From Cylicocyclus nassatus (taxonomy: Eukaryota; Nematoda; Chromadorea; Rhabditida; Strongylidae), in the NCBI GenBank assembly GCA_958299035.1, contig CATQJL010000223.1, positions 2,102,359 through 2,166,358 of the forward strand: DNA of 64,000 nucleotides, read 5' to 3'. The position numbers and the translations under genes were made by a program. The notes under the pieces were generated by a model that did not search any database, had not been told where the DNA came from, and saw nothing but the letters and a program-made list of their open reading frames with translations. Below are positions 1 through 10,213 of the stretch, in pieces. Positions within the stretch are counted from its first letter, which is position 1; every line of letters begins with the position of its first letter.

Positions 1-250
1 TTTCGGGATTTCACAATCTCGAGGAATATCGATTTTTGCCGATTTTCGTGAATTTGAACCCTCCAAAATGTTTTTATCGATTTTTGATGATTTTCGGGAT
101 TTCGCAACTTCGAGAATACCAATTTTATCAATTTTGCCGATATTCGGGATTTTAAAACCCTTTAAAATGTCAGCTTTTATCGATTTTCTCGATTTTTGAG
201 GTTTTGGTTTTTCATTTACCTCTAAAATATCGATTTTATCGCTTTTTAGC
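1..250. repeat. Degenerate T-rich minisatellite at unit junction
   Basis: Blocks of roughly 80-90 bases recur, each with variants of 'ATCGATTTTTGAYGATTTT', 'CGGGATTT' and 'CCCTCCAAAATGT'. The window opens inside the block. Both strands can be read for long distances only because the repeats lack stops; the minus strand gives a Lys/Ile/Ser-rich KID-type repeat that is most likely not a real protein. Confidence 0.85.
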
Positions 251-575
251 TGTTGACTCTAAGCTCCGCCCACTTCCAATGCCTGTCCCTGCTGTTGGCG
301 TTCATCGTACCTTGCTCGATATCGCAAACGATCATGAACGAACTGGAGGTTTCCCACGATCTTGGGTGCGATAGGGCTGATTTTTTGTGTGGGGAACATG
401 GTAAGGTTTTTTACAATATGGTAGGGTTTCGTCGAACAAAGCAGCATCAAGCATTTCTGTGATGGCAGCGTATTTATAGACATTCTATTTAAAATCTCCA
501 CGCACAAATCGGGAACTAAAACATGCGCTTTTCTTAGAACATGTTCGAGTCCATGGAAAGCTCCAATCTCTTTTC

Positions 576-1413
576 AACCGATTCCGATTGTTAGTTGTAA
601 GAGTTGATATCTGCAACCGTTAACGAAAATCTCACGCACCGTGTTCCTGATGTCGCACGACACTAAGAACAATTCTTCTTTATTTTGAAGGTAAAGTTTA
701 GCGCGTTGTATGTCTTTGCCTCGGGCGCCTTGATTGATTGACCTTCTCACTTGCATCTTGAGGCCGATGAGTGAACGCATCTTACGCGAGCGTCTGTCGT
801 AAGTTTGGATCGTCATCATTGTCATCATTCTCTCGTTCTTGGTAACCTACCTCGCCCGCTAGACCCTCTCCATTTGTCCTGTCAGCAGAGGTTCCCCCAA
901 AATTAAAAGTTTTTGCTCTATCACTGTTTTCAATGGTTTGAGTAGTCACAAGAAATGGCTTGTTGGGGTCAAAGGCGACGATTTCGCCTTCCCCGAACGC
1001 TGCTTGGGAGTTCAAAAGCAAGCATCTATTGGATACATTAAGTTGGTCACCCTGCTTCCCTTGCTTTAAAAGTGCAAGGTCATCTTTGGTTAGCGAACAG
1101 CCCCATATGCCCTTTCCAACATCAGGAAAACTCTATATAACCTCTCGGCTAATTGGATGGGATCTCTTCAAACTTCATACGCATGCGAGTTACACGGTAT
1201 TCTTTTGCGTTGGCTTTCTAATAAGGGTCAATTTGACTGCACTTCTGCTAGGCGCACATGCATGCAGAAATGCAAAGCGTCTTCGCGAACAATATCCTGA
1301 ATTACGTAAGCCAACAATGCTAGATTGTAGTGATAAGAGAAAGTGTTTGGATTCTTCTATGTTCTCAACTGCAGCTGATTTTGGACGTTCAATTTGCTTC
1401 AGATTTTTTGAAC
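576..1413 (-). CDS. Partial multi-exon gene of unknown function, unit 1
   Basis: Two adjoining minus-strand exons read as protein. The first, 1413-1196, starts after a TCTAG acceptor and gives 72 codons including 'KSAAVENIEESKHFLLSLQS'. A 63-base intron (donor GTGTAA at 1195, acceptor ATATAG at 1133) keeps phase and joins 1132-786, which includes 'GKGIWGCSLTKDDLALLKQG' and an acidic 'ENDDNDDDPNL' stretch. The 3' end is ambiguous: the GTAAGA donor at 785 could splice to TTGCAG and end at 576, or an intron starting at the GTAGGT after the 'LAGE' residues could enter a basic reading frame, which also ends near 576. No family is recognised, and no signal peptide or membrane segment is seen. Upstream exons above 1413 are unresolved. 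It could be a host gene or part of a mobile element. Confidence 0.5.
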
Positions 1414-2492
1414 CTAGACTTTGGAACTTGTAGGTCTAGGTTCTTACAGTTAGTTGCTCTCTGCTAGTTGCTAAAGACTTCATTACTATCCGCGACATTA
1501 CAACATATAAGGAAAAATCCATTCCAAACTTTTGAATCTAGAGCTACGACAAGGCTAGTGAGAGGAGTGTTAATGGCAAATAGCAGTCAGCAAGTAAGAT
1601 GTCTAAACTCGCCGTAACGTCTCTGTAGATAAATTGAACACATATTGAACACATTTTTCAAAGCTTCAGTTTTGCTGTTTGGTCGAATTTATCCAACAGA
1701 ATTAACATCACGACGCCTCCATTTTCCTCAAAGCAAAGCGAAAATAGTCTAAAGCATTTCCTGCAGCACCAAATATCATGTGTTTCCCTATCTCAGCTAG
1801 AAGTCTTACCCTAGACTGAATCCGTAGAATTTCACAATTGAGATTAGCCTATTGTTAATACCACCGTTATACGAAGTGTGCGCCCAAAAGAAATTGTCGG
1901 ACTAATCGTAATCAAATGACGAGGACGGACATTGATATTGCTTTGAGAACAGACGGAAAAGGTATCCAATATTAGCAGCTCAAACAGTTTTATGAACGCG
2001 CGAAGTCAGCAAAGATAGAATTCAGTATTTGTTTTTGTGAACAGAAAGAGTAGAAATGAATAATAATAAACGAGTGGTCATGCTAGACTGGTTAAAGACA
2101 TACATAGAGTGTCCCAAAAAGATATGCCTACTGTTTGATTGCGAATAATTCTCTCAATGAAGTCTTTCGACAAGCTTTGGGCACCGTTTTGTAGAGGAGC
2201 TGGCTTCAACTTGGATCACATATGGTGCAAATCAAAAAATCCCTTTTCAGTACCGTGGCATTACGGTAAAAACTTGCAGCATATGGCACTGTGAAATGCG
2301 TGAAAAAAAATAAAAAAAAACCGAAAACTTGTGTAACAAGGAATTCCGATGTAGGTAGGCCTACATCGGAATTTGCGCAGACCAACATAACGGGATTACA
2401 AAGCATAGTGGTGAAATAGAAAGGCGGTGAAAAGGAACAGCTTTGGGTAAGCTTTTTGAAGCTTGACTCAATCTATAAAGGTAGACTTTCAG
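1414..2492. other. Region between divergent genes, unit 1
   Basis: Probably holds the 5' exons and promoters of both the minus-strand gene and the recombinase-like gene, but I cannot assign them. A short sequence at about 2108-2135 (GTGTCCCAAAAAG...) resembles the ends of mariner-type elements. A 46-base stretch at 2447-2492, GTAAGC to TTTCAG, looks like the intron before the first recognised recombinase-like exon. Confidence 0.4.
2342..2373. repeat. Perfect 14-bp inverted repeat, 4-base loop
   Basis: The arm AATTCCGATGTAGG (2342-2355) is exactly repeated in reverse complement at 2360-2373 around TAGG. It lies between the divergent genes. Identical copies are at 25797-25828 and 48830-48861. 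Role unknown; a transposon footprint or a transcript hairpin are possible. Confidence 0.8.
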
Positions 2493-3876
2493 ATAGGCTC
2501 CTACCCTTACCCGAAAACGCGAGCCTGTCAGAAAACGGCACACGGAGGAAATTATTTTGTGTTGGACAGGAAGTCGAAGAAATGGATCGACTACTACCTA
2601 AAATTGAGAGATTTGTGAGATGATCCACGAAACTCATTTTTGCATGTCAATCTCCATATGATTATTTATTTAGTGTGATACAGCAGAACAATGTGCCAGA
2701 GTTGAAGAATCCAGATTCGCCATTTTTTATCCAGTACAAAGGAGAACCTGTACAGTATTACAATGTTCAGCGTATAATGAAACAATTTTTACGCGACAGC
2801 GGCTACGCAGAGTTGAACCTTTCATGTAACGTGGTGAGCAAGTTATTTTATAAATTTCTGGACTCTAATAATCGCATTTCTATCGTAATTTAAACGAGAC
2901 ACGCTATTGCTTCTGAGCAGTACAGCGATTACTTTCGTAAAAAATCCGAAAATTTCGAAGGAGCTGGTGAGCATATGACGCTACTTGCGGGTAAGGCAAA
3001 AATATTTTTCCTTGTTGACGCAGTGGTTTCTAGGTTTAGCGAACACATATAGCAAAAAATAAGTTAGAATTCGCAGTAGAAGTACTTGAGGACACAAATT
3101 TATCAAACATCCTGTAAATGCCTGATTGATCTTAAAAATTGGGTCACACCTCTTCAATCGAGATGAAATGCTTATTAGAGTAGGATCGACTACAATCTCT
3201 TTCAACAATATTAGCAATATTCTCCGTTCAAATGTTGAATTGCAGCACATTCGAAAAGGACACAGCTGACTTCGTATCAAGATTCGTACATGACCAGTTG
3301 CGCCTACGGTTATCTAAAGGTGCGGGAAATGGCTCTAAGACAGGAGGCCGACAATCAGGATGTAATTCGGCGAGTGCGGCAGAAGTTCAAGCTTGCAAAG
3401 TAAGTGGTATTACGGTTAGGAAAATACTCGCTGCGTGTAATTTCTTTAATTCAGCCTGGGAATGCGTCGAAAAGGAGCTGTACCTGGTCTGCTCGCTGAT
3501 GAGCCTGAATTAAAGGACTTTGACGACGATGTGTTTCTACCATCTAACAGAGAAGAAGATCCCACTACAATTGCATTGGAGGAGCAATCCGGCCCATCTA
3601 ATCGCACTGGTACGTAACGCATTAGCTTTTTGAAGTCAACCGAAATCAGGCTGATAAACATTGCAGTTTTTATCTACCACACTAAAACAATCTATTACAG
3701 ATTCAACTCGACGAAGGTCAGGATCGCCATTGGCCGTCGAAGGATCACCAAAAAAACGTCCCAAGAAGAGCAACGTTAAGAAAGAATCAGGTGAAAAGAA
3801 GTCGAATGCACCATTCAAGGAATCCGAGAAACTGCCACGGATAGTGATTGATAGCTCCGATGAAAGCAATCTATGA
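2493..3876 (+). CDS. Tyrosine-recombinase-like protein, 5' end unresolved, unit 1
   Basis: Exons 2493-2614, 2674-2833, 2894-2990, 3246-3399, 3455-3609 and 3701-3876 join in consistent phase to 287 codons. Visible motifs fit the C-terminal catalytic half of tyrosine recombinases (YR): a Lys hairpin 'QKTAHGGNYFVLD' (Lys about 14), 'VTRHAIAS' (Arg about 96), 'LLAAHSKRTQLTSY' with His about 128 and Tyr about 137 at the usual nine-residue spacing. The first catalytic Arg should be in missing upstream exons. The tail has an acidic segment, a bipartite-like basic nuclear signal ('SPKKRPKKSNVKK') and a final 'RIVIDSSDE' that fits a SUMO-interacting motif. One intron (from 2834) lacks an AG at 2892-2893 (it reads AA); the next in-frame acceptor, 2919-2920, would skip nine residues including Arg-His. 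It may be a transposon-derived gene, a YR element relic or a domesticated nuclear protein. Confidence 0.55.
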
Positions 3877-4189
3877 CATCTTCAATTTATGTTGCATATT
3901 GAATACTTACGTTTATACTATATGTATGTGTGCATTTTATGTGATTTTTCAAGTTACGGATAAAAATCTACAATAGTCACTTACGCATGTTTTAATTAAA
4001 AACGTTATACGAATGTTCCATTAATCAAAATAAGCTTAAAATTTCCTGATCCTCTATTTTCCTTACTCCGATCTTTTATTAAATTTAGGAATTTTTTTAC
4101 GAAGCATGAGGACATCGGTTTTTAACACTCAGGAAAATCACATTAATCCTATACTCTACTTACCATATCAAAACTTAATCATGCGCTGA

Positions 4190-4760
4190 AGGCTCTTCTT
4201 CTTTATCTCTCAAACGCTCTAATGTTTTTTCGCTCTAATGTTTTTCCCTGTTTTGAAACAATCAAGATTTTTGAAGTTTCGCAGCGGTTGAAGTCCTGTA
4301 CTCACAACAAACCACTTTAAACTTACTTTGGAAAACCCTAGACACCTTGTTCAAGCCCCATACACTTGAAACTTTTTTGCTTTATCTTTTCGACACTCAC
4401 CTGTCTTTCTAAACTTCAAAAATCCACAGTTTTTCAAATTCTCGCGACATGCGAGCATTCAACACCCTTCAGAAACCACTTTGAACATTTTTTAAGAAAC
4501 TTGAATACCTTAAATGAGGTTCTAACATGCCTAAACACCTTTCACTATATCCCTCCAACACTCATCTACTTTTCTGGGCCTTCTAAAAAAATCCTAGGGA
4601 TTTTAAAATCTCTAAACATACGAGCATTCAAAATTCCTCAAAAACCACTTCAAACATTTTTTAAAACCTCAAGTAACTCAACTAAGGTCTTCAGATGCTC
4701 TGATACCTTCTATCTTGTCCTTCCCAGCATCCTCCATTTTTTTCCGATTTTTTAAAAAAA
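4190..4760. repeat. 165-169-bp tandem repeat, about three degenerate copies
   Basis: The phrase ACCACTT with flanks recurs at 4311, 4475 and 4644 (spacings 164 and 169), each followed by a related run of C/T-rich sequence. The long plus-strand frame at 4366-4755 is a by-product: its own halves resemble each other and it is dominated by Phe, Leu, Thr and Ser. Copies in the other units are at about 27645-28215 and 50678-51248. Confidence 0.7.
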
Positions 4761-5526
4761 ATTTCGAAATTTTGGTTCGTCACTTACATAGTAATACGTG
4801 ATTTTTTCACTCCCAATGTATTCGCGTAGACCAGCCAAAATACACCATTAAAGGCTGTGCAATATATTGCACGCCGATACAATATATTGCAAAATCTCTT
4901 ATTTATCGGGTGAGACTCGCTGGAAAATAGAATAATCTCACCCAAGGAACTTCTCCCCGCCGTACTGGGCCCCCCATCAATCCCTGCCCCTCGGGCCAAC
5001 TTTCCCCGGACCAGCTTGACCTGAAGAATTTTCTGGTTATAGTCCCGCCCCCTTAGCTCCGCCCACTCTCGAGTTATGGCGCGCATTTGAACCAACATTT
5101 CCAGAACACGCTCCAGAATGATCCTAAAGTTCCGAAAAAATTATGGCGTAGTCAGACACAGACTAGATGTATGTGTGCAAAATTGCAGACCCCCAGCGTT
5201 ACCGTAACCCGAAATCTGAAAAACCAATTTTTTGCCAAATTTCAAAAAAACCGATTTTCTTAAATTCATTCATAATTCACCAAAAGCTGGCATTGAATAG
5301 TCCAGCTCGAGAAAACACCTGTGCAGTTTTTTCCATTTTTTAAGTTGTTCAAACATGCTTTTTCGAATATCGAAAATAAAAATCAATTTTTTTCCAAAAA
5401 TAATAAATTGCTTTAGAATCATCGGAATTGGCTCAATTTCGAAACACAGGTAAAGCCTATAAACTACAATTTATAAAAGAAATTTTAGGCTTTTCACTCC
5501 TCCCAATCGCAAGATCCAGGATGAAC

Positions 5527-5622
5527 GCTATCGCTCGCTATGTGTCCCATGGCTCCCAAAGGGAGCAATGGCTCACAGCACTTATCTGCTGTACGCCATG
5601 GCACCCAAGTGTGAGCGATGGC
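5527..5622. repeat. Imperfect inverted repeat, arms about 27 bp
   Basis: GCTATCGCTCG... (5527-5553) pairs imperfectly with ...GTGAGCGATGGC (5595-5622), with CCATGG in both arms. It could form a stem-loop of about 95 bases. Copies lie at 28982-29077 and 52015-52110. Confidence 0.5.
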
Positions 5623-6914
5623 CCCCCAGGCACATAACCATTGAAACTAAAGAAGTAGGAAGACAAGGGAGGAATTCCCAGAAATTTTCAAGTTCTTATC
5701 ATGCAAGTCGTAAGGCAATGCGCACATCAAATTATGACTGGACCAAATATGTTTATGGTGGTGACTTACAGTAGGTAGATGCAGTAAAGGGCAATCTTTT
5801 TTATGACTTCTTATCAGGAGAAGAGTTTTATGGATCCAAAAACAAAGTGCAAAAGCCGTTGAGATAGATTCTGAAGATGTGCAGATCCATTCTAGAGCAT
5901 ACGTATGTCCCACAACCACTTAGCGGTCATCGATTTAAGCAGTTACTATTATAGTTCCCTCATCTTAATCTGCTTGCTCTTGTTTGCTACAAAGTAATGA
6001 AGCACTTCCAAAATCAGTGAAAGTCGAACACTGCTGCGGCAAACCCGTGATGCGAGGATTCAAAAGAAGAGCATTCAATACGACCTCCTATTAAAAAACT
6101 TGTGCAATCAGCTGTGCAAAGAACTCAGTACATTTGTATAAAAGGTGGAACATATAAAAAGGCTCTTCGCAGGCGGGGCAGTCACTACCTCTTTATTTCC
6201 TCCTTGTTTTAAGCGATAATACCTGTTTCAGAATTGGAACAGGTACTGATGCAATTCGTGCATCTTGAACGGAGATGCTGCACTCTTGCGTCGGTACCTT
6301 GTGCCTTAGTGCCCTAGGAGCGACACCGCTCCAGAATATTGCATCGCAAGATATAGCGTGCGATTTATGTATGCGATCTGAGTATGCGATTACAGCAATG
6401 GTTGGCGGTCAAGAATAACGATAGCTCTGCCAGCCGCTAGCTGCCAGCTGCTCGCGCGCGCAGAACAACCCACCCTCACCCGTGGTAAATTTCGACCCGC
6501 TTTAGGTGGAAATTGGATTGGCGAGCGTCCGCTTCGCAATGGCTCGCGCCGTTTCGCAATTACAATATACTATATCGTGCAGAGAAACCCGAGTCTTCGT
6601 CTCTCCTTCTTTGTAGTCTTTGCTTGGTAAAATGCCGGCGCTATGCGGTCGGAAGCCTTCAGCGACGCGCACGCGTTGCTCCACGTAATATGTTTCTCCT
6701 AATCCGGATTGTCTTTTCATTGAAGTTCGTTTTCTACACCAATCATAGAAGCGTATACATATTTCACATGCCGACTTGAGCTCAAAACCTTTCCATTGCC
6801 TGTTTATGGCGATGCAATTGCTGATCATTCATTGGTCAGTGCATTGATTTGACCAATAGCCGAATGAGTGAACCGGAAGAACCGGTTAAACAGGATAAGT
6901 CTGGACCCTCCTCA

Positions 6915-7379
6915 CAAGGGAGGTCGGATCGGTCGAAGTGGCCTTTCCAAATGGGTCATAAACTATTTTGAAGAGCGTTTAACGCTAATTCCGAATCTGT
7001 CTTCGTCATGTGCCGAGCGCCTCTGGACGCCGAGTTATGAGCGTTCTTTGGGTTGAAAAATTAAATGCGTATCTAGAGCAAAATTGGTCAGAATTGCTCA
7101 AATGGTCCAGTGTTGGTTATCAAAGCACTCCATTTCAAAGGATACCTTCTGTTCAAAACACTCATAGTACATGTTGCTTTATTTAGGTGCTAAAAAGCCC
7201 GTAATAGCTAATTTTACTTGAATTCTGCGTTCATTTTTCGCTCCGAAAAACATGTATAACTCGGCATGCAGGGGCGCTCGGCAGTTAATAAAATCAGATT
7301 CGGAATTAGCGTTTAACGCTTTTCAAAATGGTATAGACTCATTCGGAAAGGCCACTTCGACTAATCGGACTTCCCTTGT
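6915..7379. mobile_element. Inverted-repeat element (MITE-like), unit 1
   Basis: The left end CAAGGGAGGTCGGAT...CGAAGTGGCCTTTCC is matched in reverse complement at the right end (GGAAAGGCCACTTCG...ATCGGACTTCCCTTG). The match continues inward over 'GAGCGTTTAACGCTAATTCC'. About 465 bp with no coding capacity recognised. No clear target duplication is visible, so the family is not assigned. Confidence 0.7.
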
Positions 7380-8760
7380 CAGTAACATCGGACGTGCGCA
7401 GCGCAATGGCCGTACGCGCATCCGACTCTCGCGACCATGCAGGCCCCTGTGCTAGTTATGCCTGATAGACAATTTATGTCATGCCTACGGTAGGCAAACG
7501 AAAACGTTGGGGGGGGGAGAAGGCAATCGTGACGGAATTTAGAAGGGAGGTGTATTCGGCGGCTATATGCCACAGCTCTTGCCTGACCCTGGTTATCACT
7601 GCTGGTTAGAGTAAAAGCCGTCTGTTCTCTAAAAAAATGAAGTGGAGATTCATATGCGCCTCTCATATACGCTATACATACGCTGTATAGGCGTAAACTC
7701 TAAGCCCCGTCCACTTCTCATGCTCCTATATATCCGATACATGTATACTTCCTTCCACTGACTTCATATAGCCTTTGTTAGGCTTTTCAGCATGTAATAC
7801 TGCAGAATTGAAGAATTACGAACGACGTACGCTGTATAGGTGTAAACTATAAGCCTCGCCCACTTCTGATGCTCCTATATATCCAATATTTGTATATTTC
7901 CTTCCGCTCACTTCATTTACACTTTGAACAAGTTACAGATTTTTGAAAAATTCAACTTCAATAATGAAGAGCTGTCTTGTTGAGTCATCGATCAATTACA
8001 GGAGCGAGGGGTCGGCAAAAAAATGCATCATGCATCCATTTAACCTATAACAGCTTACATTCCTTGATTTCTTCGTATGTGCCAAAACACCGCAACTACT
8101 AAATACTTTTTCGAAATTCGTGTTTTCCATTCGTAGTAGCATAACCACTAAGCATGGTTCGTTCCTAGGAGACCTTTTTCGTAATTTGGTGTAAATTTCT
8201 TGGTGACAAATCCCTGCCATTGTTTTCAATATTTATGAACTGCGAGAGGTGAAGCGTTGAAAAAATTTTAGAAACACTCACTTTCCATCGCAATAAAGTG
8301 GACTGTTCTCATTCTACTACTTACTCAGGTTATATTAGAGTTCTGATTTCAAATACGAAACTCACACTTCGCCGAACGTCGAATTTTGGACTTGCGCAAT
8401 TCAGCTCTATCCTCTACACAGTGACTCTGTGTAAGATGCTACAGTGAAACGACTTTGATTTCGTAAAAAGTTGTCCACAAGACCTATACTAGCAAAGTTT
8501 TGAGTTAGACCAAGGTTCCCCATTTTTTACCAAGAAACTGCTTGAAGTGTGAAGCCAGGGAAAACACAAAAACGATTCTCTCGAAAATTTGCTCATAGAT
8601 GTAATGTAGTCTAAAGTGGGCATGCTCCTAATCTGTACTATCCTTCCTTTCTTTGAGCATCATAGAACTTTCTTGAAATGCTTTCAAACTGAGGGCTTAG
8701 CCGCGGACAGGAAGGGGGTGAATGTGTTTTTATAAACGAGTAGTCTGGAAGGTGTTGAAA
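7380..8760. other. Stretch before the 126-codon gene, unit 1
   Basis: Holds a G homopolymer near 7509 whose length varies between units (9, 10 and 9 Gs), the 149-bp direct repeat, and nothing else I can assign. A 77-codon minus-strand frame at 7996-8229 is broken in units 2 and 3 by a one-base deletion in a T run near 8106, so it is unlikely to be a gene. Confidence 0.4.
7675..7925. repeat. 149-bp direct repeat, two copies
   Basis: CGCTGTATAGG at 7681 and 7830 both lead into related sequence with CCACTTCT, ATGCTCCTATATATCC and CCTTCC. The 'AAGCYCCGCCCACTT' core also occurs near 260 in the unit, which suggests a dispersed repeat family. Copies are near 31131-31381 and 54163-54413. Confidence 0.65.
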
Positions 8761-9141
8761 ATGGAGATGCTAACACTTGCGGAGATTTCTGATAGAGATT
8801 ATCCATCGGAAGCGAATACATCCGAAAGGAGAGAAATATTGAAGAAATTCAGAGAGATTGCTGGAGATTTGCTGCGGGAGTTGCCTGATCCGCAGATCAC
8901 CAGTATTCTCGCAGTAGCGTCTCACCTTGAGGATATAGAATTACGGCAGGCACTGAACATGCATTTCCCAAAGTTTACTTGCCATTTTGGGTGTTTGTCA
9001 AGAGGCCGATCTTTATTGCCACATGAACATCAGATAGCCACTTCAGAGCCATTTCAGTGTTCAAGATGTTTTAAAAGCCTTTCAAATTCCCAAAAAGGCG
9101 TAGAGGGGGTTTGCATAAGCTATTCAACCTTACTATCTTAA
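8761..9141 (+). CDS. Hypothetical 126-residue protein, unit 1
   Basis: A single-exon frame starting at an ATG in an AAAATGG context. The first 70 residues are charged and helix-prone ('SERREILKKFREIAGDLLRE', 'ASHLEDIELRQALNMHF'). The second part has a CxxxC ('CHFGC') and a CxxC ('CSRC') pair that could bind a metal. No signal peptide or membrane segment. The frame is open 39 bases further upstream, but this ATG has the better context. No family recognised. Its conservation between units is not evidence of selection, because non-coding DNA is equally conserved. It could be one exon of a larger gene. Confidence 0.4.
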   Translation: MEMLTLAEISDRDYPSEANTSERREILKKFREIAGDLLRELPDPQITSILAVASHLEDIELRQALNMHFPKFTCHFGCLSRGRSLLPHEHQIATSEPFQCSRCFKSLSNSQKGVEGVCISYSTLLS

Positions 9142-9470
9142 AATAGATCTAAAACAAAAATGTTGGGACCATGTATGCAGCTCAAAGGCAGCGTTCCTGC
9201 AAAATGATGGGTACTTGGACTTTACAGCATTGCAACGGCAGATCCCCACCTAATCTATCAGTAAAGTGTGAAGCAAAAAAGCATATCTAGAAAACCTGTA
9301 ATCCACTCCAAAAGCTTTCCGAGTCCCGCCCCTTCGTCCGGACCGCCCACGACGCAACTCGAAAAAAGCCCATTTTGGCCATTTTCAGGCGCACCAGAAA
9401 TGGGTAAGGCATGCGAGAAAGCTTCGAAAAGGTGAAGAATAGGAAATCAAATTTTTTCCGGGACATTGCT

Positions 9471-9887
9471 TTCAAAGGCAGCGACTCGGCGGAATGACAT
9501 ACTTCGGTTTATTCCATTCTCGGTTCTTCTGGATGAGCTAAGTCTTTAAAGCTGCAAAGCATAAACTGTGCTTTGCAGCTTCAAAAGGTATCCATAACCC
9601 GCTTTTCCAGACGTGAAAAGTGCTATTTGGGCGGACGGCGTATATATGCCCTCTAAAGCGCGATTGGCTCGTCTGTGGAGACACCGTAAACATCTCGGCG
9701 GCAATTGGATTATTGGCTCGACCAGCTACTTCGTGGCCCGCCCAAATAGCACTTTTCAGGTTTGGAAAAAACGGGTTATTGATAATCTGCCGAAGCTGCA
9801 AAGCACAGCCTTGGATTTAGCTCATCTAGGGGAGCCGAGAACGATAAATATCCCAAAGTTATCATTCTGCCGAGCCGCTGCCTTTAA
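9471..9887. mobile_element. TTAA MITE 'A', 417 bp, unit 1
   Basis: The left end TTCAAAGGCAGCGACTCGGC mirrors the right end GCCGAGCCGCTGCCTTTAA, and GCTGCAAAGCA plus CCGCCCAAATAGCAC are further matched arms inside. The terminal 4 bases are TTAA on the right and a decayed TTCA on the left. It shares the AAAGGCAG end with the elements at 16780 and 18727. Long frames on both strands inside it are palindrome by-products. Confidence 0.75.
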
Positions 9888-10206
9888 GATAATCTCGTGG
9901 ATATTCAAATCAATCAAGTTTGCGCACACATTGACTAATAACGTTGTAGGATGATTCTTCTTTAGCGAAAACAAATATGCATGTTTTGAAGCATTAACTA
10001 TATTCATGGAGGCAAAAAAGTAAAAAAAAACATAGATTGACTATATTGAAAGGGTTGGTGCTTCATCCATAGAACAACTCAGGCTGGAATGAGGGAAAAA
10101 AGAACTTGCTTTGAAATTTCAGATCCACAAAGGCGTATTATTTAATATCAAAACGTATTTTGAAAACTAGCCAAATTTGTTCAAACAGATGTTCATTCAT
10201 TAAAAG

Positions 10207-10212
10207 TTTCAG
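10207..10212 (+). promoter_or_regulatory. Probable spliced-leader acceptor (TTTCAG), unit 1
   Basis: TTTCAG sits one base before the lipase ATG at 10214. Nematode genes that receive a spliced leader commonly have this acceptor close to the start codon. A cis-spliced 5' UTR exon is the alternative. Confidence 0.55.
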
Positions 10213-10213
10213 G

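Larger units (their letters stand above)
3877..6914. other. Gene-poor stretch, unit 1
   Basis: Besides the 165-bp repeat and inverted repeat: a perfect 16-bp palindrome GTGCAATATATTGCAC at 4857-4872 with a partial second copy just after it, and a TATAAAAAGG sequence near 6150 followed by several small hairpins (6220-6330). At 5683-5853 two protein-like segments lie in one plus-strand frame, split by a single TAG at 5772: 'SNYDWTKYVYGGDLQ' then 'GNLFYDFLSGEEFYGSKNK'. This could be an old pseudogene; no family recognised. A 108-codon minus-strand frame at 6502-6828 is of doubtful coding value. Confidence 0.35.
9142..10213. other. Upstream region of the lipase gene, unit 1
   Basis: Contains MITE A, flanked by plain A+T-rich sequence. 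9888-10206 should include the lipase promoter, but I see no convincing TATA or other motif. Counterparts: 32597-33668 and 55629-56700. Confidence 0.4.

Noticed and set aside
960..1433. 157-codon plus-strand frame, the longest single frame in the unit's first part
   Set aside because: It is the antisense shadow of two well-bordered minus-strand exons (1413-1196 and 1132-786), which read better as protein and have consistent phase.
2493..3876. DIRS-type YR retrotransposon
   Set aside because: No reverse transcriptase, RNase H or split direct repeats were seen in the unit; only the recombinase-like part is present.
4366..4755. 129-codon plus-strand frame rich in Phe, Leu and Thr
   Set aside because: It lies in a 165-169-bp tandem repeat and its own segments are repeats of one another; the lack of stops follows from the repeat.
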